Positions 35,589 through 44,245 of a DNA stretch of 64,000 nt are shown piece after piece. Source of the DNA: Clostridia bacterium. GTDB taxonomy: Bacteria; Bacillota; Clostridia; Christensenellales; Borkfalkiaceae. The notes under the pieces are model-generated. The model searched no databases. It had not been told where the DNA came from and worked only from the letters and a program-made list of their open reading frames with translations. The stretch covers positions 186,001-250,000 of the forward strand of contig JAFTSN010000001.1 in assembly GCA_017467275.1 (NCBI GenBank). The letters are read 5' to 3'. Position 1 is the first letter of the stretch; every line of letters starts with the position of its first letter. The position numbers were made by a program, and so were the translations under genes.

Positions 35589-37835
35589 TTAAGCAACCGT
35601 GATATTTGCCGAATAATTCGCCTGAATGTAGGCAATCGCTTCCGTTCCGTAAAGCCGCGTTCTTTCGGTTACGAATACGCCCGTGCCTGCACCCGCCGTT
35701 CCGATCGAGCTAGAGCCGACACCTACCATAAATTCTTGCCCTGCGGTATACGCCGAATAAGTAGCTCCCATACCGAGCTCACCTGTATTCAAAATCGAAT
35801 AGCCTCTGACAAACGTTTCCGCCGTCGCGCCCGCATAAACGTAGAGCTTGTCGCCGTATATAACGATCGTCAGTATCCCCTCCGTGAGCGTAGCCGTCGC
35901 ATTCGACAAATTCTTAAATGCATAGGCAGTGTTGATTGACTCGAAATCCCATCTGTTGGCGCTATCCCATCTTCTCCAGCTCGGTGCCGAAGTAATACCA
36001 AACTGACTGAAGCCCAACGTCAAAACCTGCGTGGTATCCGTCTTAGGTGCGATCGCAACGCCGATATGTCCCGAAGGATTTGACACTGCGGGAAGCCCGA
36101 ACGGCGCCTGTACTTTCACGCTATAAACCACTGTCGCGCTCGTCGTCGTATCCTTAAATTCCGAAACTCTGACATTGACCGCCGCGCCCTTAATCTCATT
36201 CAAGAGCATTTTATATCTTTCTTCCGTCTGAATAGTCAAAAGCGCGTCGTCGCCGTATACTTCCTCAACGGTAAACTTAACGTCCGTTTCGTTGTTGTAG
36301 TTTCCTACGCCGAATCTGAACCCGACGTCATTGCTGTAAGCATAGGTCTCTCCGGAGGGCGTAGCATAAGCCGCCGCCAAACCGTTCCAATTCCCTGCGT
36401 CGTTCACGTTTCTAGAACCGACGTACGTATCGTCCACATACACGTAGAATACGTTTTTATAAAGCACCAACGTCAATTTCAAGCTGTTCTTCGTATCCGA
36501 AAGCTTAGCCATGCTCCCGTCGCCTATATTGCCGCAGCCCATGCCTCTGTTGGAGAAAATTTGCACGTCTTTTGAAGCAATACAGGAAGCCCCGAACAAC
36601 GAACCGTATAAGCTGTTTTGCTTGACGGTACGCATTGAATCCGCGCCCGCCCATTCATTAAAGGTTAAATCTTCGTCCAGCACTCTTTCGCCCTGCGTGA
36701 CAATAATGCCCGTTGCACTCTGCCCCCAAAGAGACGATCTTAAAGCCGCGCTCGCCTCCAGCGTCACGGAGTAGACAGCCGTTGTCGCAGGCGCCGTGGA
36801 CGTGTAGTGATACGCCCAAGCAGGACCCATACTCCAAACGCGCCCCGCCGTCGTCGTCGAATAGCTGCCGTCTGCATTTTTCACCATGTTATAATTATAG
36901 TCGTTGCTATAATAGAGGTAAACGCTCGTTTTGCCGTTGGCATAGACGGTCTCACCGCCCGTGCTGTTGTTCTCGTTTGAGGAGTCAAACATATATCCAT
37001 CGAAGGTCTTGGACGTGGGCGCGGTCGTCTGCCCGTTGATGTATGCGTCCACCTCGTCCACCGCTTCAGTTGCCTCCACGTAGTTCCCGTTGCCGTCGGA
37101 AAGCATATGCCGCACGTTATAATAGGTCGTTTCCTGATCGGCTTTCCCCGTCACGTAGGTCGAGAGCACGTAGGCTTTGTCCTCTGCGGAAATCGTGTCG
37201 AGGGTCTGATAGACCTGCGCCACGTATGCCATGGAGCGAATGTTGTCGTCCCTCTCCAAGAACAGGTATTTGGTCGTGTCATCCTCAAGATAGGACACGT
37301 AGCCCACGCCCACAAATTCGCGGGCGTAGTTGGCTTCGTCAAGACCTGAAACCGTGCCGTAGAGCACGTAGTTCTCCGAGCCCGCCGTTTCGGGCGTCAT
37401 GGTGGTGGTGGAAAGATTGATCACGCGGGTTTTGTTGCCCCCGTAAACCCATTCGCCGTCTTCATAGGTTGCCCAATCGTAGACAGCGCTCGCGCCGAAA
37501 ACCGTCTCGGCGTTGATTTCGCCATAGGTTTCTTCATAATCTGCAGGCGCGATAATGATCCCGAACGAGATATTATCGTGATAGTTCCACTTCAAGCCCT
37601 CATAGTCCGATTTGGAGAGCTGCATGGTCCAGCGCAAGCCGTTGTTATTGTCCGAATTGATTCTCGCGCTTGCCCCCTTTGCCATCGTGATCGTCGTTTC
37701 GGAAACGGTTTTCGCCACGTAGTTATTGATACTGTCTGCCCCCGCTTTCAGCGCGGCGACCGATGCGCCGACCACGCCCGTAAATCCGACGATCAAAGCG
37801 GAAAGAGCCATTTTTCTGAAAGTCATTTTTTTCAT
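35589..37835 (-). CDS. Large secreted protein with LamG-like repeats (paralogue A)
   Basis: The 748-residue protein has a signal peptide (cleavage near LKAGA). Residues ~40-235 form a domain seen in many clostridial surface proteins (SARINSDNNNGLRWTM, FGIIIAP, YAREFVGVGYVSY, RSMAYVAQVY). Two LamG-like repeats of ~200 residues follow (TLVLYKNVFYVYVDDTYVG; TIVIYGDKLYVYAG). It ends in NYSANITVA, like the CBM9 lipoprotein. No anchor or enzyme motif is seen. It lies 21 bp after the Cys-rich lipoprotein gene, with which it is surely co-transcribed. Paralogue B is at 41.9-44.1 kb. Function unknown; glycan adhesion is inferred. Confidence 0.75.
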   Translation of the reverse strand: MKKMTFRKMALSALIVGFTGVVGASVAALKAGADSINNYVAKTVSETTITMAKGASARINSDNNNGLRWTMQLSKSDYEGLKWNYHDNISFGIIIAPADYEETYGEINAETVFGASAVYDWATYEDGEWVYGGNKTRVINLSTTTMTPETAGSENYVLYGTVSGLDEANYAREFVGVGYVSYLEDDTTKYLFLERDDNIRSMAYVAQVYQTLDTISAEDKAYVLSTYVTGKADQETTYYNVRHMLSDGNGNYVEATEAVDEVDAYINGQTTAPTSKTFDGYMFDSSNENNSTGGETVYANGKTSVYLYYSNDYNYNMVKNADGSYSTTTAGRVWSMGPAWAYHYTSTAPATTAVYSVTLEASAALRSSLWGQSATGIIVTQGERVLDEDLTFNEWAGADSMRTVKQNSLYGSLFGASCIASKDVQIFSNRGMGCGNIGDGSMAKLSDTKNSLKLTLVLYKNVFYVYVDDTYVGSRNVNDAGNWNGLAAAYATPSGETYAYSNDVGFRFGVGNYNNETDVKFTVEEVYGDDALLTIQTEERYKMLLNEIKGAAVNVRVSEFKDTTTSATVVYSVKVQAPFGLPAVSNPSGHIGVAIAPKTDTTQVLTLGFSQFGITSAPSWRRWDSANRWDFESINTAYAFKNLSNATATLTEGILTIVIYGDKLYVYAGATAETFVRGYSILNTGELGMGATYSAYTAGQEFMVGVGSSSIGTAGAGTGVFVTERTRLYGTEAIAYIQANYSANITVA

Positions 37836-37856
37836 ATTTCGATTCCTCCCCTATCA

Positions 37857-38411
37857 TCAATCCTGCGCACCAAACGCATCGTCCTGCGTGAGGTCGCTGT
37901 TACCCGTGGGAATCTCGACCGCGCGCTCTTCCCCGCATTCGTTACAATCGGCGTCGTAACCGTTGTCATACTCGTGCTCGCTGGGCGTTCTTTCCTCGCC
38001 GCACTCGTTACAATCGTCGTCGCAAGCATTGTCGTATTCGTGCTCGCTAGGCGTTCTTTTCTCGCCGCATACGTTGCAATCGTCGTCGCAAGCGTTGTCA
38101 TATTTGTGTGCGGCGGGCGTTCTTTTCTCGCCGCATACGTTGCAATCGTCGTCGCAAGCGTTGTCATACTTATGCGCAGCCGCCGTTCTCTCCTCGCCGC
38201 ATACGTTACAGTCTTCGTCGCAAGCGTTGTCGTAAACGTGCTCGGCTTTTTCAAACGCTTCGTCGCAGTCCCCGCCTACGCAGGCATGCCAGTGATGCGT
38301 TTCGTTACTGCTCCAATCGGTTGCCTGCTCGTGTTCATGGCTCACTTCGCAAGCGCCAAAGAAAGGAATCGCCAGCACGAAACACAAAATCGCAATCAGA
38401 TACTTTCTCAT
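37857..38411 (-). CDS. Cys-rich tandem-repeat lipoprotein
   Basis: The 184-residue protein has a lipobox FFGAC (Cys21), a His-rich stretch (HEHEQ, HHWHAC) and five ~24-residue repeats of the pattern HxYDNACDxDCNxCGEERT, each with three Cys spaced CxxxCxxC (the last repeat, YDNGYDADC, lacks the first Cys). The spacing suggests metal binding or disulfides. The tail NSDLTQDDAFG is shared with the small protein at 44.1 kb. AAGGAGA precedes the ATG. It is the first gene of an operon with secreted paralogue A, under an operator-bearing promoter with a long leader. Function unknown. Confidence 0.8.
   Translation of the reverse strand: MRKYLIAILCFVLAIPFFGACEVSHEHEQATDWSSNETHHWHACVGGDCDEAFEKAEHVYDNACDEDCNVCGEERTAAAHKYDNACDDDCNVCGEKRTPAAHKYDNACDDDCNVCGEKRTPSEHEYDNACDDDCNECGEERTPSEHEYDNGYDADCNECGEERAVEIPTGNSDLTQDDAFGAQD
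37903..38246 (-). repeat. Five tandem ~72-bp coding repeats
   Basis: The coding DNA repeats with a 72-bp period, e.g. the forward text ACAATCGTCGTCGCAAGC recurs around 38010, 38080 and 38150. The middle units are nearly identical at DNA level, so unit number is probably variable by slippage. Confidence 0.75.
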
Positions 38412-38453
38412 TCTATTTTCTCCTTTATTTTTATTTTTTCGTTTTTTGGGACG

Positions 38454-38483
38454 AAAAACGGCGACGAAAAAACACCATCGCCG
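38454..38483 (-). promoter_or_regulatory. Possible transcription attenuator in the lipoprotein leader
   Basis: Minus strand stem CGGCGA / TCGCCG with an 18-nt loop and a following TTTTT run lies inside the ~124-nt leader, 43 bp before the ATG. It looks like an intrinsic terminator placed before the gene. The stem is short, so confidence is modest. Confidence 0.4.
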
Positions 38484-38489
38484 ATAGAG

Positions 38490-38510
38490 CTAAAATAAAA
38501 ACCCTCTCAT
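38490..38510 (-). CDS. Possible 6-codon leader peptide (MRGFLF)
   Basis: GGGGGAAGGAAA leads to ATG-AGA-GGG-TTT-TTA-TTT-TAG just upstream of the attenuator-like hairpin. It is the right place for a leader peptide but its size makes chance occurrence easy. Confidence 0.25.
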   Translation of the reverse strand: MRGFLF

Positions 38511-38541
38511 TTTCCTTCCCCCACACGTATCCTATAGATTT

Positions 38542-38604
38542 ATAATACCATGCGGGGGCATGAAAATCAATATGTTTTTTTGCTTTCTTTTTCCCAATTT
38601 TTGA
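38542..38604 (-). promoter_or_regulatory. Promoter and operator of the Cys-rich lipoprotein operon
   Basis: Minus strand: TCAAAAATTGG begins at 38604, GCAAAAAAA begins at 38583, -35 TTGATT (38570-38565), 17-bp spacer, -10 TATTAT (38547-38542). The spacer holds the inverted repeat CATGC-4-GCATG, a possible second regulator site. It starts just inside the region after the GH2 stop. Confidence 0.75.
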
Positions 38605-38613
38605 TATTTAAAC

Positions 38614-40356
38614 TTATTTTCTGTTTCGCTCAAAGATTTGTTTCAGGCGAGAAACATCGAATTTCGGCTCGTGGTTTTCGTCCAAAAGTCCGTTGACCTC
38701 TTGCTGAACGTCTGAAAGCTGGGTGTAGCAATAGCCCTTAAAATTCAAACGGAGAATCCCGTCCACAAGCTTTTGAACGCGGGCATAAAATTCCTCGTCT
38801 CCTTTCGCGCTTTCCCCATATCCCCAATTATCCTTCACAGTGTTTTTCGCCATGGCAATTCCACCGAACTCGGAAAAGAGCACGGGCTTTTTCAGCGACT
38901 TCCACTCCCCGAGAAGCACCTGCTTTTCAAGGATAATTGAGGAGCGCAGCCCCTCGCCCACGTAACGCTCTTCAAACAGCGTGGGCTCCGCGGCATAATC
39001 GTGCACGGTGATAATCTCGCTTTCAGCGGGATTTTCCCAGCCGTCGTTGATGGAAACGATGCGCGTGGGATCGATCGATTTTGTGATATAGAACAGGGCA
39101 CGGGCGAAAGCCTGCTGTTTTTCGTCGCCTTTCAATGCGGGAACACCCCAGCTTTCGTTTAAAGGCACGTAGGTGATCACGCTTGTGAACGAGCGCGAGA
39201 TCTCCACGATCTCCGCCCATTCGCGGCAGACGTTTTTCACCAAATCCGTGTTGAAACGGTAGGCAGAGGGCATTTCGCACCACGTCACGAGCCCGATCTC
39301 GTCGGCGAGATAATAATAATAGGGATCGTCGAACTTTTGATGCTTTCTCGCGCCGTTGAAGCCCATGGCTTTCGTGAGCTCAAGATCCTTTCGGATCGCC
39401 TCGACGCTCGGCGGCGTTGTTCCGCTGTCCTTATAGTAGCCTTGATCGAGAATCAAACGCTGATAAAAGGGCTTTCCGTTTAAAAGAATTTCCTCGCCGT
39501 CCGCCTTGATTTCGCGCATACCGAACCGCGATGTTGCTAAATCCAGCGTTTTTCCGTCCTTTTTAAGAACGTATTCAATCCCGTAAAGCTTGGGCGAATC
39601 GGGCGACCAGAGCTCGAATTTCAAGCCGTTTTCCGAAAAGGACAAGGAATAATCGGCATAGTGCCCGCCGAAATCAACGGTCTTTTTCATGAGCGGCGCG
39701 CCGTTTTCCAAAACCGTGATTTCGGCCTGCGTGGCAAGCCCGTGAAGAGTTTTCAGCGTGCCGTTTACCGTGCCCGAAGCAATATCGCTCGAAAGGGAAT
39801 ATCCGCTAATGCAATCGCCGTCGAAAAATTCCAGCCAAACGCTCTGCCAAATACCCGATTCGGGGATATACCAACAGGAAAAACGCTTACCGTCCAGCCA
39901 ACTCTGCTTTCCGCGCGGATTGGTCGCCTCCAAGGGGTCGAAGCACTTCACAACGAGGACGTTTTCCCCGTCCTTTAAACAGTCGGTGATGTCTGCCGAA
40001 AAAGGCGTGTAAGCCCCCTCGTGATTCAAGACATGGTGCCCGTTTACCCAAACCTCGGCACGATAATCCACGCCGCCGAAGCAAAGCAAAACGCGACGCT
40101 CTACGCAGGGAAGCACAAAGCTTCTTTTATACCACAGCGTTTCGTGCACCTCGTCCTCTTTATAAAGACCGCTCGCGCGGGTCTGATACGCAAAGGGAAC
40201 AACGATTTTCTCTTTCAATGCCGTTTTCCCAAGGGGAAGCAAGCGGCTTTCGCCGTTTTTCTCGTCGTCAAATTCAAACTCCCACTCGCCGTTTAAGGAC
40301 AACCATTCCTCGCGCTTAAATTGCGGACGGGGATATTCCGTTCTCTCAAAAAGCAT
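38614..40356 (-). CDS. GH2 family glycosidase
   Basis: The start at 40356 (MLFERTEYPRPQF) has AAAGGAGA at 6 nt; a longer reading runs into the upstream gene. The 580-residue protein has the sugar-binding jelly roll (residues ~20-170, GVDYRAEVWVNGHHVLNHEGAYTPF), an Ig-like domain and a TIM barrel with PLNESWG (acid/base Glu) and VLFSEFGG (nucleophile Glu). It is shorter than LacZ (1024) and near the size of beta-glucuronidase or small GH2 enzymes. No signal peptide, so cytoplasmic. It lies 10 bp after the Gfo/Idh gene. Confidence 0.92.
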   Translation of the reverse strand: MLFERTEYPRPQFKREEWLSLNGEWEFEFDDEKNGESRLLPLGKTALKEKIVVPFAYQTRASGLYKEDEVHETLWYKRSFVLPCVERRVLLCFGGVDYRAEVWVNGHHVLNHEGAYTPFSADITDCLKDGENVLVVKCFDPLEATNPRGKQSWLDGKRFSCWYIPESGIWQSVWLEFFDGDCISGYSLSSDIASGTVNGTLKTLHGLATQAEITVLENGAPLMKKTVDFGGHYADYSLSFSENGLKFELWSPDSPKLYGIEYVLKKDGKTLDLATSRFGMREIKADGEEILLNGKPFYQRLILDQGYYKDSGTTPPSVEAIRKDLELTKAMGFNGARKHQKFDDPYYYYLADEIGLVTWCEMPSAYRFNTDLVKNVCREWAEIVEISRSFTSVITYVPLNESWGVPALKGDEKQQAFARALFYITKSIDPTRIVSINDGWENPAESEIITVHDYAAEPTLFEERYVGEGLRSSIILEKQVLLGEWKSLKKPVLFSEFGGIAMAKNTVKDNWGYGESAKGDEEFYARVQKLVDGILRLNFKGYCYTQLSDVQQEVNGLLDENHEPKFDVSRLKQIFERNRK

Positions 40357-40366
40357 AATCTCTCCT

Positions 40367-41644
40367 TTAAAAATCAAGCTTACGCACGCCGCCCTTTTTG
40401 CGGCTGTCCTCCGCGGCATACACACATTCGTGTCCGTTGACGGAATCGCTGATATCCGTTGCCGCAATGCTCGGCTTGTCCCCGCGCAAGCGCTTGACAA
40501 AGTCGCGAATCAAACCGATATCGCCGCCGCCGTGGTTGACGCCCTTTTCAATCTTTTCAAGCACGTCGACGTATTCCTCGGTGTAGAGGCTGGTTTTAAA
40601 GTCGAATTTACGATAGGTGTAGCGATTGGTCTCGAAGAAGCCCTCGATCTCGCCCTCGGTGCCGATAATATGAATCTTTCTACCCGGACGGGGCACCGCG
40701 GAAATCATGGAATGGAACGCCGTGGAGCCGTTGGAAAATTTCATCATCACGCCCTGATGATCGACGAGGTCACTCCCCGTCTTATAGGCGCATACGCCCA
40801 TGGGATCATTCGTTTTGAGCGCGGTAAGCTTCTCCTCGGTCGTGATCTCTGCGTGCGGTTTTTTGATATTCGGATAGCTGTAAATGGGGAACAGGTCATT
40901 GTCGACGTAGAGAGATTTTGCGCTGAAACGGCAGGTGTCCAAATGCGGACAGCCGTTATAGCAACGCTCGCTGCTTCCCTCGGGCGCATTTTCGGGCGTG
41001 ATAAAATCACGGCTGCCGTAGCTCACAACCTCGGTGGGCTTTGTAACGTTGTTCAGCCAGCAGATCAAATCGATATCGTGACAGCACTTGGCAAGGAGCA
41101 TACCGCTTCCGCACTCCTCCTCCGATTTCCATTTGCCGCGGATATACGAGCAGGAGGAATGACAGACCCCGACAAGCTCGCTCGTTTCAATGTGCATGAT
41201 CTGCCCGAGCTTTCCGTCGAGGATATCCTGCTTGATCGAGCCGTAAAAAGGCGTGTAACGCAAAACGTGCCCCACCATCATAATCCGATCGCGCCCCACC
41301 GCGATATCGCGGAGCTCCTCAAGCTCTGCCGCATTGTTTACAACGGGCTTTTCAAGGAGCAAATGATAGTTTTGTGCAAGGAGCGCCTTTGCCTGCTCAT
41401 AGTGAAGCTGATCCATGGTCGCAACGATCGCGCCGTCGGCGATCCGTCCGCGCTTTAAAAGCTCGTTAAAGTCGGTTAAGAGCTGATCGTCCTTTAAGCC
41501 GAATTTTTCCTTGGCGAGCTTTAAACGATATAAATCGGGGTCAACGACCGCCGTGATTTCAAGTTCGTCGGGATATTTTGCCGCATAATCGGCATATACG
41601 GAGCCTCTGTCTCCGTAGCCTACAACCACCACTGTCTTTTTCAT
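40367..41644 (-). CDS. Gfo/Idh/MocA-family oxidoreductase with Cys cluster (second)
   Basis: The start at 41644 (MKKTVVVVGYGDRG) follows GAGGTG; the in-frame extension upstream overlaps the promoter leader. The 425-residue protein has the Rossmann motif GYGDRG, LLLEKPVV, HVLRYTPF, CCHDIDLICW and HGGGDIGLIRDF. It carries CYNGCPHLDTC, matching the CLDCKYVDDC position in the other copy. The pair with GH2 suggests action on the released sugar or on the glycoside itself, as NAD-dependent glycosidases do. First gene of a two-gene operon. Confidence 0.88.
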   Translation of the reverse strand: MKKTVVVVGYGDRGSVYADYAAKYPDELEITAVVDPDLYRLKLAKEKFGLKDDQLLTDFNELLKRGRIADGAIVATMDQLHYEQAKALLAQNYHLLLEKPVVNNAAELEELRDIAVGRDRIMMVGHVLRYTPFYGSIKQDILDGKLGQIMHIETSELVGVCHSSCSYIRGKWKSEEECGSGMLLAKCCHDIDLICWLNNVTKPTEVVSYGSRDFITPENAPEGSSERCYNGCPHLDTCRFSAKSLYVDNDLFPIYSYPNIKKPHAEITTEEKLTALKTNDPMGVCAYKTGSDLVDHQGVMMKFSNGSTAFHSMISAVPRPGRKIHIIGTEGEIEGFFETNRYTYRKFDFKTSLYTEEYVDVLEKIEKGVNHGGGDIGLIRDFVKRLRGDKPSIAATDISDSVNGHECVYAAEDSRKKGGVRKLDF

Positions 41645-41697
41645 AATAACACCTCTTCGGAAATTGTGGAACGGAAGCTCACTCCCGCTCATTATTT

Positions 41698-41760
41698 ATT
41701 GTAATATACTTTCGAGAAATAATAAACAGCATTTTTGCCCATTTTCTTATCATTTTTTGA
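41698..41760 (-). promoter_or_regulatory. Promoter and operator of the Gfo/Idh-GH2 operon
   Basis: Minus strand: TCAAAAAATG begins at 41760, GCAAAAATG begins at 41738, -35 TTTATT (41726-41721), 17-bp spacer, -10 TACAAT (41703-41698). The leader to the ATG is about 47 nt. Confidence 0.75.
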
Positions 41761-41846
41761 TATCTTTAACTTTTTTTACCCGTCATAGGGTTTTCGCTAT
41801 TCAACGCTTATTATTTTTTAATTTTTGACTCGCCGATTTCAGCAAC

Positions 41847-41888
41847 AAAAAACTCTCCCTGCCCTTTTGAGAGCAGAGAGAGCTTTTT
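41847..41888 (-). terminator. Terminator of the 41.9-44.6 kb operon
   Basis: Minus strand imperfect stem AAAAAGCTCTCTCTGC / GCAGGGAGAGTTTTTT with a 10-nt loop, shortly after the stop of secreted paralogue B. Confidence 0.8.
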
Positions 41889-41914
41889 CGTTTACTTTAG
41901 AATTAAACGGGTTT

Positions 41915-44059
41915 TTACGCCGTTACGCCGATATTGGAATACAACGAATTGCTTGCAAGTTCAGCCAAAGCGTCGTCGCCATACAAGCGCGTTCTTTCCA
42001 TAGCATACAAGCCCATATTCTGAAGATCCGTCGTATTCACACCGTCGCCAATTGCCCACAAGCCGTAGCCTACGCAATATTCGCCGCCTTTTACGACATA
42101 TGCGTCGGCAATATAGCCGTTACCAGCCGCCAAAGGAATCGACCTGATAAACGTTTGCGTTCTTGCGCCCGCATAAATATACAGCATGTCGTTGTAAATA
42201 ACAATGGTGAAATTACCGCCTCTCAACGTACCTGCAAGCCCATGCGCGCTCACAAAAGCATAGGTAGTACGAACAGTATTATCCCACTTATTATCGGTAT
42301 CCAAGCATCTTGAATTAGGCGACAAATTCAACCCGTAATGGCTGTAACCCATCGTCGTCGCTTTCGAGGTATCGCTTGCAGGAGCAATTGCTACGCCCGC
42401 GTGACCCATGGCATTTGCAAAGTGAGGAAGCCCCGTCGACTTCGTTGCGACCACAGCAACGCTATACACGATCGTTTTGCTTGATTTCGTCGTGTCAAGT
42501 TTCGTTTTATAATTCACACCGCCCGCGCCCTCAAATTCGTGGAAGTACTTCATGGCTTCCTCGCCATAGGCTTCGCCAAGCACCTCAATCGTTACAGGCA
42601 TAACGGAATGCTTACCCTTCGTGCACTGTACGCCGAAGATATACGGTTGACCTGCCACAAAATCCGCCTTGAAGCAAGTTGTATCCGTAAGGGAAATATG
42701 GTTAATATAATTGCCGTCCACGAACATCATAAGCATATCCTTATTTACGTAGACCGTAAAGGTTCTTTCCGTTACTTTACCGTCGATAATACCGACTGTT
42801 TCGTCCGTTACACTCGTCCAAGGATCATTATAAGTAGCCAAATTTCTCCACATTGAACCAATCGCATTATTAAATACGCACAAACCCTTTTGGGAGGGCC
42901 CGATTTGGATAGATTTATACTCACCCACCGCATCGTCCTTTGCAACGCCTTGAGAAATAGTAATGCCCGCGTTCAAATCCCCATAATACGTAAGGAAATA
43001 TTTAGGCGCACTGATTTTCACGCTATAATAAGCCGTGGTAGCTGCCGTTGCCGTCGTATAGTAATATGCAGAGTCATTGTTGTTATCCCCGTGCATTGTA
43101 TATACGTTGCCTACTTTCGTCACTTGGCTTACTCTGTTGTTTTCATAATACAACTTAATTTCGGTTTTGCCGTTGGCATAGACGGTCTCGCCGCCCGTGC
43201 TGTTCAACGCGTTCGCAGAATCGAACGTGTAGCCAGCAAAGGTCTTGGACGTGGGCGCGGTCGTCTGCCCGTTGATGTATGCGTCCACCTCGTCTGCCGC
43301 TTCGGTTGCCTCCACGTAGTTCCCGTTGCCGTCGGAAAGCATGTGTCTCACGGTGTAGTAGGTCGTTTTCTGATCGGCTTTCCCCGTCACGTAGGTCGAG
43401 AGCACGTAAGCTTTGTCCTCTACGGAAATCGTGTCGAGGGTCTGATAGACCTGCGCCACGTATGCCATGGAGCGGGCGTTGTCGTTCTCGTTCAAGAATT
43501 TATACTTGACCGTTTCGCCCTCAAGATAGGACACGTAGCCCACGCCCACAAATTCGCGGGCATAGTTGCTTTCGTCGAGGTTGGAGATCGTGCCGTAGAG
43601 CACGTAGTTCTCCGCATTGTTCTCCTCTGCCGCCATCACGGTCGAGGAAAGGTTGATCACGCGGGTCTTGGTGCCCTCGTAGACCCATTCGCCGTTTTCA
43701 TAGGTTGCCCAATCGTAGACAGCGCCCGCTCCGAAAACCGTATCGGCGTTGATGTCGCCATAGGTTCCCTCATACTCCGCGGGGGCGATAATGATACCGA
43801 ACGAAATATCGTTGCCGTAGGTCTTTTTCAAGCCCTCATAGTCCGTTTTAGAGGTTTCCATCGTGTAGCGAAGACCGTTGAAGCCGTCCGAGCTGATTCT
43901 CGCGCTCGCGCCGCTCTTCATTGTGATCGTGGCTTCGGAAACGGTTATTGCCGTGACTTCCGCTTCTGCCTTTAAGGTTGCAACGGAAGCGCCGACAACG
44001 ACGGTGAATGCCGCCAATAAGCTCGAAAGGGCAATTTTTCTGATTGTCGTTTTCTTCAT
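41915..44059 (-). CDS. Large secreted protein with LamG-like repeats (paralogue B)
   Basis: The 714-residue protein has a signal peptide (cleavage near LKAEAE) and the same layout as paralogue A: a ~200-residue N-terminal surface-protein domain (SARISSDGFNGLRYTM, FGIIIAP, YAREFVGVGYVSY), a linker with YINGQTTAPTSKTF, then two LamG-like repeats (TVYVNKDMLMMFVDGNYI; TIVIYNDMLYIYAG). It ends LYSNIGVTA. Parts of the linker and preceding region are almost identical in DNA to paralogue A while the repeats have diverged. It lies 15 bp after the small-protein gene. Function unknown. Confidence 0.75.
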   Translation of the reverse strand: MKKTTIRKIALSSLLAAFTVVVGASVATLKAEAEVTAITVSEATITMKSGASARISSDGFNGLRYTMETSKTDYEGLKKTYGNDISFGIIIAPAEYEGTYGDINADTVFGAGAVYDWATYENGEWVYEGTKTRVINLSSTVMAAEENNAENYVLYGTISNLDESNYAREFVGVGYVSYLEGETVKYKFLNENDNARSMAYVAQVYQTLDTISVEDKAYVLSTYVTGKADQKTTYYTVRHMLSDGNGNYVEATEAADEVDAYINGQTTAPTSKTFAGYTFDSANALNSTGGETVYANGKTEIKLYYENNRVSQVTKVGNVYTMHGDNNNDSAYYYTTATAATTAYYSVKISAPKYFLTYYGDLNAGITISQGVAKDDAVGEYKSIQIGPSQKGLCVFNNAIGSMWRNLATYNDPWTSVTDETVGIIDGKVTERTFTVYVNKDMLMMFVDGNYINHISLTDTTCFKADFVAGQPYIFGVQCTKGKHSVMPVTIEVLGEAYGEEAMKYFHEFEGAGGVNYKTKLDTTKSSKTIVYSVAVVATKSTGLPHFANAMGHAGVAIAPASDTSKATTMGYSHYGLNLSPNSRCLDTDNKWDNTVRTTYAFVSAHGLAGTLRGGNFTIVIYNDMLYIYAGARTQTFIRSIPLAAGNGYIADAYVVKGGEYCVGYGLWAIGDGVNTTDLQNMGLYAMERTRLYGDDALAELASNSLYSNIGVTA

Positions 44060-44074
44060 TCTCTTTTCCTCCTC

Positions 44075-44215
44075 TTAAACCTCACTCCCCGCGTTAGAGC
44101 CTCCGATTCCGAACGGATCGTCTTGCGTGAGATCGTTGGTGTCCTCCGACGTTGTGAGAACGTCGAAGTTCGACAAATAAATTACTTTAATTGCCGCGCC
44201 TACATAATTTTTCAT
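44075..44215 (-). CDS. 46-residue small protein with LTQDDPFG tail
   Basis: GGAGGAAGTTCT precedes an ATG opening 46 codons: KNYVGAAIKVIYLSNFDVLT is followed by TSEDTNDLTQDDPFGIGG. It resembles short proteins common beside clostridial surface-protein genes, where a K-Y-x-x-P-like start leads to an acidic D-V-(L/I)-T-(T/A)-S segment; this is from memory. The LTQDDxFG tail also ends the Cys-rich lipoprotein at 37.9 kb. It lies between a lipoprotein and a large secreted protein and probably acts with them. No signal peptide or membrane segment is evident. Confidence 0.65.
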   Translation of the reverse strand: MKNYVGAAIKVIYLSNFDVLTTSEDTNDLTQDDPFGIGGSNAGSEV

Positions 44216-44245
44216 AGAACTTCCTCCTCTTATAAAGATTTTTAT

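Noticed and set aside
37903..38246. CRISPR-like array because of ~72-bp regular repeats
   Set aside because: Units are contiguous with no unique spacers and are in frame with a coding gene.
37963..38545. Repetitive plus-strand frames opposite the Cys-rich lipoprotein, first taken for a separate repeat protein
   Set aside because: The repeats simply mirror the minus-strand coding repeats, which have a lipobox and ribosome binding site.
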